DNA from: Fundidesulfovibrio putealis DSM 16056 | GTDB lineage: Bacteria; Desulfobacterota; Desulfovibrionia; Desulfovibrionales; Desulfovibrionaceae | Assembly: GCF_000429325.1 (NCBI RefSeq) | Contig: NZ_KE386886.1 | Coordinates: forward strand, 19,653-83,652 | Direction: 5' to 3' | DNA length: 64,000 bases | In this document: positions 25,138 to 33,006 of the stretch, piece after piece | Numbering within the stretch: the stretch's first letter is position 1 | How the letters are laid out: the number at the start of each line of letters is the position of its first letter | Program-made: the position numbers and the translations under genes | Notes under the pieces: generated by a model | Told to the model about the DNA's origin: nothing | Databases searched by the model: none | The model's input: the letters and a program-made list of their open reading frames with translations, nothing else

Positions 25138-26367
25138 CTAATCCAAATACTTGTTAATCCCCCGCCAGTCGAACTTTTCATCCTCCAGTACCCGCTCAAG
25201 GAAACGCAGAAGACCCTCCCGCACCGGCTCGGGGTGGTGCGGATACCACTGGGGCGAGGCGATCACCAGCCCGCGAAACATGTAGAAGGGCGCGATGACC
25301 TCCAGGATTTCCTCGTCGCCGGTGCGCTCCAGATACTCTTCCCAGAATGACAGATAGAGCTTCTCGAACGCGCCTTTGAGCCTGGGCTTTCCCAACTGCC
25401 CGTAGAGCCCGAAGAGCACGAAGTTGAGGCTCATGGTGGCCACGTCGTCGGCGGGTTCCCCGTATTCGCCCCGGCTGCGGTCCAGCACGGAGAACTCGTA
25501 ACGGCCGCCCTCCTCGCGCACCAGGGTGTTCCAGGGGTGGAAGTCGCCGTGCACCACGCTCAGGCGGTGGGTGTAGCGGCGCAGCTTCCAGCGCCAGTCG
25601 ATGATGCGCTTCTCCAGGGCCTGGAAGCGCTCGGGGGGAAATTTGTCGTAGGGGTAGGGATAGGCGTCCACCAGCCCGAAGATGCACTCGGAGGCTCCGA
25701 TCAGGTCGCGCACGCGGCGCAGGTAGAGGTCTGGGTCTTCGTATTTGGCCGAGTGGATTTCGGCGAGCCAGGCGGCGAAGCCGCGCGACAGGTCGATGTC
25801 GGCCTGGGTGGCCGCCGAAGCGCCCTCGGGAGCCCCGGAAGCGACTCCCGCTCCAGCACCCTCAGCCGAGCCATCGGAGACTGGAGCGCCGCCTGCGGCC
25901 TGGGCGTTCAAGGCAGCCTCGTCCCTGCCGATGCGCTCCAGGTGCAGGTAATAGTCCTCGCCGTCCACCAGTTCTGTCAGGCTGAAGAACTCCTTGGGCT
26001 CCACCACGGCCACCATCTGGTCGCGCGCGTCGAAATAGCCGAGCCCCAGGGGCTTGGCGTGCCGGGCTAGGCGGCCCGAGGTCTCGTGCTGGAACATGAG
26101 GATGGCGGCGCGGTCCCAGTAGAACTGATGGCCGTACTTGTCGCCGCGCATGATGGACAACACGGCGGACTGGAGCTTTCCGCCCACGGAGTACTCCACG
26201 CGAAGGGGCTTTCCGTAGCCGAACTCCTTCATGCCCTGCACGCCGTGCGAGCCGATCTCCCCCAGCCAGGAGATCCTGGCGGTGTTGCCGTAGAGTTGCG
26301 TGAGATACGCCTGGATCTTCTCGGAACTTACGCGAAGCGGGGTCTTCTCTTCGGTGCCGGTGCGCAT
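25138..26367 (-). CDS. Aminoglycoside-phosphotransferase (APH) family kinase
   Basis: 409 residues from ATG 26367 with GGAGG upstream. The protein-kinase-like fold is recognised from the catalytic loop VVHGDFHPWNTL (His-Gly-Asp, Asn) and the metal-binding LDRSRGEYGEPADD, which replaces the usual IDFxxxxxGxxxxD. An Ala/Gly-rich insert around residues 158-187 looks like a linker. Despite the name, many APH-fold proteins act on sugars, choline or homoserine, so antibiotic resistance should not be assumed. It follows the hemerythrin gene after 21 bases and precedes the APS-kinase-like gene. In other bacteria APH and P-loop kinase domains occur fused in one protein, so the pairing may be functional. 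Confidence 0.75.
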   Translation of the reverse strand: MRTGTEEKTPLRVSSEKIQAYLTQLYGNTARISWLGEIGSHGVQGMKEFGYGKPLRVEYSVGGKLQSAVLSIMRGDKYGHQFYWDRAAILMFQHETSGRLARHAKPLGLGYFDARDQMVAVVEPKEFFSLTELVDGEDYYLHLERIGRDEAALNAQAAGGAPVSDGSAEGAGAGVASGAPEGASAATQADIDLSRGFAAWLAEIHSAKYEDPDLYLRRVRDLIGASECIFGLVDAYPYPYDKFPPERFQALEKRIIDWRWKLRRYTHRLSVVHGDFHPWNTLVREEGGRYEFSVLDRSRGEYGEPADDVATMSLNFVLFGLYGQLGKPRLKGAFEKLYLSFWEEYLERTGDEEILEVIAPFYMFRGLVIASPQWYPHHPEPVREGLLRFLERVLEDEKFDWRGINKYLD

Positions 26368-26388
26368 GGGGTGCCTCCGTGGCCGATT

Positions 26389-26796
26389 TTATCCGTTGCC
26401 CGCCGCCAGAAAGTAGTCCTTGAGGCGCAGGTCCTCGTGCTTGATGTGGTTCACCAGCCAGCCCACCAGGAAGTTCTGGAGTTTCAGCAGCTCCCCGCTG
26501 TCCGCCGCGTCCCGGTTGGTCTCGTAGCTTGCGACCAGCGCCGCGAAGGCTGCATGGGCGCCCTGGTGCATGGCAAGCTCCGGGCAGCCGCACCGCGCGA
26601 GCAGCTTCTCCTCGGTGGCGAAGTGGTAGGTGACGTAGTTCTTGAGGCTGTCCAGCACCACGCCCAGGGCGAAGGCGTCGTCCTCCGCGCCGATCCTGTC
26701 GTGGAAGCTGTTGATGACCCGGAAGAGTTCCCGGTGCTGGGTATCGACGATCTCCACCCCGATGGCAAACGACTCGTCCCACTCGACGATGCCCAT
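26389..26796 (-). CDS. Bacteriohemerythrin
   Basis: 135 residues, a complete single-domain hemerythrin. All seven di-iron ligands are in place: His21 (DTQH), His58 and Glu62 (HFATEE), His77 and His81 (HQGAH), His117 and Asp122 (HIKHED). The protein reversibly binds O2 at a carboxylate-bridged di-iron centre. In anaerobes and microaerophiles it is thought to serve oxygen sensing, scavenging or delivery. AGGAG precedes ATG 26796. The APH-like gene follows after 21 bases on the same strand. No fused signalling domain is present. Confidence 0.95.
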   Translation of the reverse strand: MGIVEWDESFAIGVEIVDTQHRELFRVINSFHDRIGAEDDAFALGVVLDSLKNYVTYHFATEEKLLARCGCPELAMHQGAHAAFAALVASYETNRDAADSGELLKLQNFLVGWLVNHIKHEDLRLKDYFLAAGNG

Positions 26797-26859
26797 GATC
26801 GGCTCCTCTTGGCGGCGACGGCGCGGAGCCGAAGCCCCGCGCCTGTTTCCGGCAATGCT

Positions 26860-27795
26860 CTATTCGGCCGGGCCGAAGTTCTCTTCGTAGCGCGCCCAGA
26901 ATTCAGCCTGGGTGAAGACGTGCTCCTGGGTGCCGTGCTGCTCCACGCAGTAGGCGGCGGTCACCGCGCCCATGCGCGCGGCCACGGGCAGGGATTTGCC
27001 CAGGGCCAGTCCGCGCAGAAGGCCCGAGCGGAAGGAGTCGCCCGCGCCGGTGGGGTCCTTCACGCCGGAGATCCTGGCGGCTGGGACCTTCGTCTCCACG
27101 CCCTTCTCGTTTATCACCGAGCCTTGCTCGCCCAGCGTGGTGATGAGCGTGCCCACACGGTGCAGGATGGACTCCTTGGAGAGGCCGGTGGCGTTCATGA
27201 TGAGCTGGAGCTCGTAGTCGTTGGTGATCAGGTAGCTCGCGCCGGTGAGCATCTCGGCCAGCTCCTCGCCGGAGAAGGCGGTGATGTTCTGGCCGGGATC
27301 GTAGAAGAAGGGGATGCCCAGCTCCTTGAATTTGGCGCTGTAGTGCTTCATGTCGGCCAGGCATCCGGGGGCCACGATGCCCAGGGTGTCCGCCGGATCG
27401 AAGGAGTCCACGGCGAATCCGGCCTGGACCTTCATCGCGCCGGGGTTGAAGGCGGTGATCTGGTTGTCCGACTGGTCCGTGGTGATGTAGGCCCCGGCGG
27501 TGAACTCCTCGGGGACCAGCTTGATGCCCTGCATGCTCAGGCCCTGCTTGGTCAGCCAGGCGGCATAAGGCTCGAAGTCCTTGCCCGCCGAGGCGACGAT
27601 CAGGGGGCTGTCGCCCAGAAGGCCCAGGGAATAGGCGATGTTGCCGGCCGTGCCGCCAAACTTCTCCTGCAGGCCCTCCAGGACGAAACAGACCGAGAGG
27701 ATGTGCAGCTTGTCGGGCAGGATGTGGTCGGCGAACTTGCCGGGGAAAGTCATGATCCGGTCATAGGCCATGGACCCGAAGACGAGGATGCGCAT
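26860..27795 (-). CDS. PfkB-family carbohydrate/nucleoside kinase (adenosine-kinase-like)
   Basis: 311 residues from ATG 27795 (AAGGAG upstream; a TTG one codon earlier is less likely). PfkB signatures are the N-terminal GGTAGNIAYSLGLLG (substrate side) and the C-terminal DPTGAGDSFRSGLL with the catalytic Asp and anion hole. The insert EKFGGTAGN and the general layout resemble the adenosine-kinase/ribokinase subgroup common in Desulfovibrio, but the substrate is not determined. It is preceded by cutA after nine bases, on the same strand. Confidence 0.85.
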   Translation of the reverse strand: MRILVFGSMAYDRIMTFPGKFADHILPDKLHILSVCFVLEGLQEKFGGTAGNIAYSLGLLGDSPLIVASAGKDFEPYAAWLTKQGLSMQGIKLVPEEFTAGAYITTDQSDNQITAFNPGAMKVQAGFAVDSFDPADTLGIVAPGCLADMKHYSAKFKELGIPFFYDPGQNITAFSGEELAEMLTGASYLITNDYELQLIMNATGLSKESILHRVGTLITTLGEQGSVINEKGVETKVPAARISGVKDPTGAGDSFRSGLLRGLALGKSLPVAARMGAVTAAYCVEQHGTQEHVFTQAEFWARYEENFGPAE

Positions 27796-27804
27796 CAAGG
27801 CTCC

Positions 27805-28128
27805 TTACCGTTGGGGACCGGTCTCGGCGGCGATCCAGTCCAGGAAATCGGGGTTGCCGTCCGCCACCGGCAGGGCCACTACGCAGGGAACATCGTAGGA
27901 GTGCAGCTCCTTGACCCGCTTGACGACCTTGTCCACCAGCTCGCGGCGGGTCTTGGCCACGAAGCAGGCCTCGTCTTCCTCCTGGACCGCGCCGTCCCAC
28001 CAGTAGACGGAGCGCAGGCCGTCCAGCACGTTGACGCAGGCCACCAGCCGCTCGGACACCAGCGTGCGCCCGATGGACAGGGCCTCGGCTTTGTCCCTGG
28101 CGGTAACGTAGACGAACATTGCGTCCAT
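27805..28128 (-). CDS. cutA: Divalent-cation tolerance protein CutA
   Basis: 107 residues from ATG 28128 (AAGG upstream; ATG 28119 is also possible, and the frame extends to 28185). The family pattern is complete: FVYVTARDKAEALSIGRTLV, LVACVNVL, SVYWWDGAVQEEDEA, KTRRELVDKVVKRV, HSYDVPCVVALPV. CutA forms a very stable ferredoxin-like trimer. It was linked to copper tolerance in E. coli, but its true role remains unclear. It is upstream of the PfkB kinase in a two-gene run. A palindromic repeat lies about 50 bases upstream of the start. Confidence 0.93.
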   Translation of the reverse strand: MDAMFVYVTARDKAEALSIGRTLVSERLVACVNVLDGLRSVYWWDGAVQEEDEACFVAKTRRELVDKVVKRVKELHSYDVPCVVALPVADGNPDFLDWIAAETGPQR

Positions 28129-28178
28129 TGGAGTGCCTTGTTTTCTGGAGGCCATGCCCGTGTGGCGTTCGCAAAACA

Positions 28179-28256
28179 CGCTCATACTGTCTATGACCTA
28201 AACCAAGAGAACCAGTTATTTTGTTTTTGAAAAACATGCTCATGTTTTTCAAAAAC
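28179..28256. repeat. AACATG-type palindromic element, copy 2 (best preserved)
   Basis: The right end is a perfect 16-bp stem with a 2-base turn (GTTTTTGAAAAACATG at 28223-28238 with CATGTTTTTCAAAAAC at 28241-28256). The left part, from CGCTCATACTGT to CAAGAGAACCAGT, matches 46176-46234 at 44 of 59 positions by hand alignment. It lies between the cytochrome stop (28303) and the cutA start, both minus strand. Confidence 0.7.
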
Positions 28257-28302
28257 GAGACACGATCCCAGGGTCCGGCACAGGGGCCAGCGCACAGCCG
28301 CC

Positions 28303-28590
28303 CTATTCGCAGACGGGCTTGGCTCCGGGCTGCTGGGCGGCCAGCCATTCCACCACCACGGGCTTCTCGGCGGCGGAAACGGCCGCGCCTTTGCCGATCA
28401 TGCGGGTCACGGTGGCGTCCCAGGCGGCCTTGTCCTTGGCGCCGAAGCCCGCGCAGACGCGCTTGGTGTTGTGGCACTTGGAGCACGCGGCGGTCACGGT
28501 CTGGGACGCTTCCTGGGCGAAGGCCAGGCCTGCCAGGGACGCGGTGACGGCCAGCGCGGCCACTGCTGCGGTCAAGCGGGTACGTGTCAT
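28303..28590 (-). CDS. Small periplasmic monoheme cytochrome c
   Basis: 95 residues from ATG 28590 with AAGGAG 8 bases upstream. A signal peptide (TRLTAAVAALAVTASLAGLAFA) is followed by a single heme-binding motif CSKCH at 36-40. A likely distal Met sits in VTRMIGKGA. The mature protein of about 70 residues is in the class I cytochrome c size range, similar to small c-type cytochromes of Desulfovibrio. A C-terminal Cys (PVCE) together with the Cys of KRVCAGF could form a disulfide, which is unusual for this class. It probably carries electrons in the periplasm; the partner is unknown. Confidence 0.85.
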   Translation of the reverse strand: MTRTRLTAAVAALAVTASLAGLAFAQEASQTVTAACSKCHNTKRVCAGFGAKDKAAWDATVTRMIGKGAAVSAAEKPVVVEWLAAQQPGAKPVCE

Positions 28591-28701
28591 AGGATGGTCT
28601 CCTTGAAAAGGGATTTGCTAGCCTGTTCCATACACGACGCCCCGTTTTTTGCAACGCATCAAGGCTTGCCCGCAGGGCCGTGCCCCGGCTAGTACTGCGC
28701 C

Positions 28702-29352
28702 ATGCAGCGACGCGACGTGCTTCTCGGCTATTATCAGGCCATGCTCTCGGCCAACGGTCCGCGAAACTGGTGGCCCGCAAAGACCCCCTTCGAGGTCTGC
28801 GTGGGCGCGGTGCTCACCCAGAACACCGCCTGGAAGGGCGTGGAGAAGGCCCTCTCCAACCTGGAGCGGGCCGGGGCGCTCGATCCCCGCACGCTCCACT
28901 CCCTGAGCCTGCCCGACCTGGAGCGGCTCATCCATCCGGCGGGATATTTCCGGGTGAAGGCCCGGCGGCTGCGGAACCTCCTGGACTATCTGGCGGCAAG
29001 CTGCGATTTCGACCTGGGACTGCTGGCGGAGCGCGACATGGCGGACGTGCGCGGGGAGCTGCTGGAAGTGAGCGGCATCGGCCCGGAGACGGCGGACTCC
29101 ATCCTGTGTTATGCGCTCCAGATGCCGAGCTTCGTGGTGGACGCCTACACCCGGCGCATCCTCTCGCGACACGGCCTTCTGCCCGAGGACGCGGACTACG
29201 AGGAGACGCGCGACTTCTTCATGGACGTGCTGGACCCGGACCCCGCCCTCCTGGGCGACTTCCACGCCCAACTGGTGGGCGTTGGCAACCAATACTGCAA
29301 AACCCGGAATCAGCTGTGCGACACATGCCCCTTGGGTTCCTTCCTCTCCTGA
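28702..29352 (+). CDS. Endonuclease III-like HhH-GPD DNA glycosylase
   Basis: 216 residues. The helix-hairpin-helix is SGIGPETADS (124-133) and the catalytic Asp is Asp147 in FVVDAYTRR. The Lys used by bifunctional endonuclease III (GVGRKTA) is replaced by Glu129, so it is more likely a monofunctional glycosylase of the COG2231 type. The [4Fe-4S] loop has Cys199, Cys206 and Cys209, but the fourth Cys expected at 215 is Leu. The last codons overlap envC by 28 bases. It should excise damaged bases; the exact lesion is unknown. Confidence 0.85.
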   Translation: MQRRDVLLGYYQAMLSANGPRNWWPAKTPFEVCVGAVLTQNTAWKGVEKALSNLERAGALDPRTLHSLSLPDLERLIHPAGYFRVKARRLRNLLDYLAASCDFDLGLLAERDMADVRGELLEVSGIGPETADSILCYALQMPSFVVDAYTRRILSRHGLLPEDADYEETRDFFMDVLDPDPALLGDFHAQLVGVGNQYCKTRNQLCDTCPLGSFLS

Positions 29353-30407
29353 TCGCGGCCCTTCTGGGCCTCGCGCCGCATTCCCTGGCCCAGCCCCCGG
29401 CAAAACAGCCGCCTGCGGAGCCCACCCAGGCCGAGCGCGCGGCACGCCCCGAACTTGACAAGATCCTAAGCGACATCACTTTTCTTGAGGCGCGGCTGAA
29501 AACCCAGAAGACCCGCCAGGCCGCGCTCTCGGGCGAACTGGCCAGGCTCGCGCGGGAGCGTCAGGCTACCGAGGACGAACTGGCAGGCCTTGCCGCCCAG
29601 TTGCGTGCCCTGCTCCCCAAGCTCTGGGAGATGGACGTGCGCCTCAAAGGCATGCTGAGCGCCCCCTCCGCCCCCTGGGACGAGACGGACCGCAGCCTGA
29701 ACTGGCTCGGCGCGCAGTATTCCGAGGTGCGCGGGGACCTCGCGCGCTTGAGCACGAAGAACAGCGAGCTGACCGCCAATCTGGCCAGGGAAGCAGAGCT
29801 CAAGCCAGAGGCCGACGCCCAGAACGCCCTGGTGGAAAAGACCCGTGACGCCCTCCTGGAGGCCCGCCTGAAGCTGCGGCGGGAGCTGGCCTCCGTGCGC
29901 CATGAACGCCTCGCGCCACGGGAGCAGCTGGAGCGCATCCTGGAGATCGTGGCCCAGGCCGAGCTTTCGCCAGCCATGGTCCAGGACAAGCCCCTGGACG
30001 CGGCCCAGGGGCAGCTTGCGCGCCCTGTTGCCGGGGAGGAGGTCCAGGCGTTCGACCCGGAGGCCACCCCTGCGCGAAACGGCTTGGGCTTCAGGACCGC
30101 CAGGGGAGAGGCCGTGCGCGCCGCCTACTGGGGCCGGGTGGCCTTCGCGGGAGAGATCAAGGGTCTGGGGCAGGTGGTGGTGCTGGCCCATGGGGGCGCA
30201 GCGGCCACCGTGTATGCCCATCTGGCCCGCCTGAGCGTGAAGCCGGGCCAGGATGTGACGCGTGGCGAAACACTCGGAGTTGCGGGTGAGTTCCCGGCTC
30301 CCGGTGCTTCCGGCATGTCTTTTGAATTGCGTTTCGGCTTGAAACCAAGTAACCCCAGCCGATGGTTTGTGGCCGGTCACGTGACCGTCCCGACCCCGGC
30401 ATCCTGA
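29325..30407 (+). CDS. EnvC-like murein hydrolase activator (degenerate LytM/M23)
   Basis: 360 residues from ATG 29325, inside the end of the glycosylase gene. A signal peptide (LPLLIAALLGLAPHSLA) is followed by a long coiled coil (about 40-210, rich in Leu, Arg and Glu) and a C-terminal LytM domain (WGRVAFAGEIKGLGQVVVLA, TVYAHLARLSVKPGQ). Zinc ligands of active M23 peptidases are missing: the first His/Asp motif reads NGLGFRTARGEAV and the HxH reads MSFELRF. Together with the coiled coil this fits EnvC, which activates amidases at the division septum rather than cutting wall itself. ctpA and the deacetylase follow, the usual gene order. Confidence 0.85.
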   Translation: MPLGFLPLLIAALLGLAPHSLAQPPAKQPPAEPTQAERAARPELDKILSDITFLEARLKTQKTRQAALSGELARLARERQATEDELAGLAAQLRALLPKLWEMDVRLKGMLSAPSAPWDETDRSLNWLGAQYSEVRGDLARLSTKNSELTANLAREAELKPEADAQNALVEKTRDALLEARLKLRRELASVRHERLAPREQLERILEIVAQAELSPAMVQDKPLDAAQGQLARPVAGEEVQAFDPEATPARNGLGFRTARGEAVRAAYWGRVAFAGEIKGLGQVVVLAHGGAAATVYAHLARLSVKPGQDVTRGETLGVAGEFPAPGASGMSFELRFGLKPSNPSRWFVAGHVTVPTPAS

Positions 30408-30451
30408 TTCATCCGCACTATTGCGGTCGGATTTTCGCTGGAGGCGATATT

Positions 30452-31738
30452 ATGTCCCGCTTTTCCAAGGCTGGGTTGGCCGTCATGGTCGTCGCCCTGC
30501 TTCTTACTGCCGGGCTTGCCCTGGCCCAGGAGGACCGCTTCGGCCCTCTGAAACGTTTCAGCCAGGTGCTCGAGCTGGTTGAAGGCAACTACGTCAAAAG
30601 CGTGACGCGCCAGGAACTGATCGACGGCGCAATCGTGGGCATGCTGCAGCAGCTTGACCCCCATTCCAGCTTCCTGACCAAGGAAGACTTCAAGGAGATG
30701 CAGGTCAGCACCTCCGGCGAGTTCTCCGGCATCGGCATCGAAATCACCGTGGAAAACGGCCGCATCACGGTCATCTCCCCCATCGACGACACCCCCGCCG
30801 ACAAGGCCGGCCTGCGCGCCGGGGACGTGATCGTGGAGATCGAAGGCCAGTCCACCCAGGACATGTCCCTGATGGACGCGGTGCAGCGCATCCGCGGCCC
30901 CAAGGGCAAGCCCGTCTCCATGACCATCGTGCACAAGGGCAGCAACAAGCCCGAGAAGCTGCGCATCGTGCGCGAAGCCATCCCCATCGTGTCCGTGAAG
31001 GCCTCCGAGGTCGAACCCGGCTACCTGCTGGTGCGCATCACCCGCTTCAACGAGAACACCACCAACGAGCTCAAAGACGCCGTGAAGAACGCCTCCAAGG
31101 CTGAAGCGCCCATCAAGGGCATCATCCTGGATCTGCGCAACAACCCCGGCGGCCTGCTCGACCAGGCCGTGAGCGTCTCCGACTTCTTCCTGTCCAAGGG
31201 CCGCATCGTCACCATCAAGGGACGGCGCGACGAGCAGCGCAAGGACTTCGAATCCAAGAAGGACGGCACCGAAGTAAGCATGCCGGTCACCGTGGTGATC
31301 AACGCCGGTTCCGCCTCCGCCTCGGAGATCGTGGCCGGTGCGCTCCAGGACAACAAGCGCGCCCTGCTGGTGGGCGACAAGACCTTCGGCAAGGGCTCCG
31401 TGCAGACCGTCATTCCCCTGAACGACGGCTCCGGCGTCAAGCTGACCACCGCCCTGTACTACACGCCCAGCGGCCGCTCCATCCAGGCCGAGGGCATCGA
31501 ACCTGACTTCAAGGTGCCCCTCCAGGACCTGGACAAGGAAAAGGACCTCTTCGCCCAGGGCCATCAGGTGCGTGAGCGTGACCTGTCGCGCCACCTGGAC
31601 AACCTGAGCCGCAAGAAGAAGACCACCGAGAGCGGCGATCCCAAGGTCAGGATCAAGGAGCTCATGGAGCGCGACAACCAGCTCAAGCTGGCCCTGGAAC
31701 TGCTTAAGTACGCTCCCGTGACCTCGGCGGCCAACTAA
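30452..31738 (+). CDS. ctpA: C-terminal processing protease (S41)
   Basis: 428 residues from ATG 30452 with GGAGG 8 bases upstream. Signal peptide, then the S41 N-terminal helices (LIDGAIVGMLQQLDPHSSFL), a PDZ domain (about 80-165, GIGIEITVENGRITVISP) and the protease core. The catalytic dyad is Ser in NAGSASASE and Lys in KTFGKGSVQ. It cuts periplasmic proteins from their C-termini and in several bacteria limits peptidoglycan hydrolases, which fits the envC gene upstream. The C-terminal ~60 residues are charged and helical. The next gene begins 10 bases later. Confidence 0.95.
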   Translation: MSRFSKAGLAVMVVALLLTAGLALAQEDRFGPLKRFSQVLELVEGNYVKSVTRQELIDGAIVGMLQQLDPHSSFLTKEDFKEMQVSTSGEFSGIGIEITVENGRITVISPIDDTPADKAGLRAGDVIVEIEGQSTQDMSLMDAVQRIRGPKGKPVSMTIVHKGSNKPEKLRIVREAIPIVSVKASEVEPGYLLVRITRFNENTTNELKDAVKNASKAEAPIKGIILDLRNNPGGLLDQAVSVSDFFLSKGRIVTIKGRRDEQRKDFESKKDGTEVSMPVTVVINAGSASASEIVAGALQDNKRALLVGDKTFGKGSVQTVIPLNDGSGVKLTTALYYTPSGRSIQAEGIEPDFKVPLQDLDKEKDLFAQGHQVRERDLSRHLDNLSRKKKTTESGDPKVRIKELMERDNQLKLALELLKYAPVTSAAN

Positions 31739-31748
31739 CCGGACCACC

Positions 31749-32756
31749 ATGCCCAAGAAAAGCCCCGGCAAGCCCCGGCGGCGTCCCGCAAAATCCCAGC
31801 GCGGCCGGAAAGACACTCCGGCCGCGCTCGTTTTCTTTGCGGGCGTGGCCGTTGCAGCCATCATCCTGTTTTTCGGCTACGCCTTCTTCTATCTGCCGGA
31901 CCAGAAGGCCCCCAAGACTCCCACCGCACAGACCAAGGCTCCGGCTCCCGCCGCCCCTGCGGCTCCGGCTCCCGGCACGCCCGCGCCTGCGCCCACTCCC
32001 GAGAAGCCTGCCGCGTCCCCGGATACGCCTCCGACGGCCCCCGCTGCCACTGCACCGGCGACACCGGCCCAGCCCGAACCGCCGCTTAAAGCCGGCAGCC
32101 CGCGCCTGACCATCGTCATCGACGACCTGGGCGGCTCCCTGGAGCAGGCCAGGGACCTTCTGGACCTGGGCCTGCCCGTCACCTTCTCCATCATGCCCAA
32201 CCTCCCCCACACCAAGGACGTGGACGCCATGGCGGCCAAGGCCGGGATGGAGGTCATCCTGCACCAGCCCATGGACGCGCACGGCTCCGCGCCGCAAGCC
32301 GCCGGAACCCTGCGCACCGGCATGACCGTGCCGGAGACCGCCGCCATCCTGGCCGCGCATCTGGCCCAGGCGCCCCACGCCGTGGGCGTCAGCAATCACA
32401 CCGGCTCCAAGGCCACAGAAGACGCCGTGCTCATGGCCGCAGTCATGGCCGACCTCAAGGGGCGCGGGTTGTTCTTCCTGGATTCGCTCACCTCGGCCAA
32501 GAGCGTCGCGGGCAAGGAAGCCGCGAAAGCCCAAGTGCCCACCCTTTCGCGCACCGTGTTCCTGGACAACGAGCGCGGCCAGCAGCCCACGCTGCTCATG
32601 CTGGCCCAGGCCGAGAAGGAGGCCCGCGCCAAGGGCCGCGCCGTGGCCATCGGCCACCCCTACCCCGAGACCATCGCCGCCCTGGCCGCCTGGGACATCC
32701 GGCGCGACAAGTCCATCGCCCTGGTGACCCTCTCCCGGCAGCTCAAGGGCAATTGA
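31749..32756 (+). CDS. Divergent polysaccharide deacetylase family protein (YibQ-like)
   Basis: 335 residues. A basic N-terminus and one membrane helix (about 26-48) are followed by a long Pro/Ala linker (52-112) and a deacetylase-like barrel beginning RLTIVIDDLGGS. The family motif HQPMDAHG and the block GVSNHTGSKATED supply metal-site residues (His, Asp). It is anchored in the inner membrane with the domain in the periplasm. The envC - ctpA - yibQ order is conserved in many Proteobacteria. The substrate is not established; an envelope polysaccharide is inferred from the fold. Confidence 0.9.
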   Translation: MPKKSPGKPRRRPAKSQRGRKDTPAALVFFAGVAVAAIILFFGYAFFYLPDQKAPKTPTAQTKAPAPAAPAAPAPGTPAPAPTPEKPAASPDTPPTAPAATAPATPAQPEPPLKAGSPRLTIVIDDLGGSLEQARDLLDLGLPVTFSIMPNLPHTKDVDAMAAKAGMEVILHQPMDAHGSAPQAAGTLRTGMTVPETAAILAAHLAQAPHAVGVSNHTGSKATEDAVLMAAVMADLKGRGLFFLDSLTSAKSVAGKEAAKAQVPTLSRTVFLDNERGQQPTLLMLAQAEKEARAKGRAVAIGHPYPETIAALAAWDIRRDKSIALVTLSRQLKGN

Positions 32757-32793
32757 GGCTCGCCGAACCAACTGATTATCTCGCCTGAAACGC

Positions 32794-32825
32794 GCCCATG
32801 CCCGCATGATCCTGCGGGCATGGGC
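32794..32825 (+). terminator. 13-bp hairpin at the end of the envC-ctpA-deacetylase operon
   Basis: Perfect stem GCCCATGCCCGCA/TGCGGGCATGGGC with a 6-base loop, 38 bases after the stop. No T run follows, so it could be a terminator of the L-shaped type or an mRNA 3'-end stabiliser. Confidence 0.5.
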
Positions 32826-33006
32826 CGATCAGGCCGGACCTCGTCCCTTCCGCTCGACCTCGGCACTCGCCCCCCCCCAGACGCGGCGACCCTGTCCGCC
32901 ACGCACCGCATGACCATACGTGTGCATTGCGCTGATACGCTCCCCCATGGTATGAATTCCCCCGCATTTGCCAGAATCTGGCGACAACAGCAGACAAGGA
33001 GCAGGC

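Noticed and set aside
25138-26367. Antibiotic-resistance gene (aminoglycoside phosphotransferase)
   Set aside because: Fold similarity only; the length and altered metal motif do not match known resistance enzymes, so no resistance is claimed.
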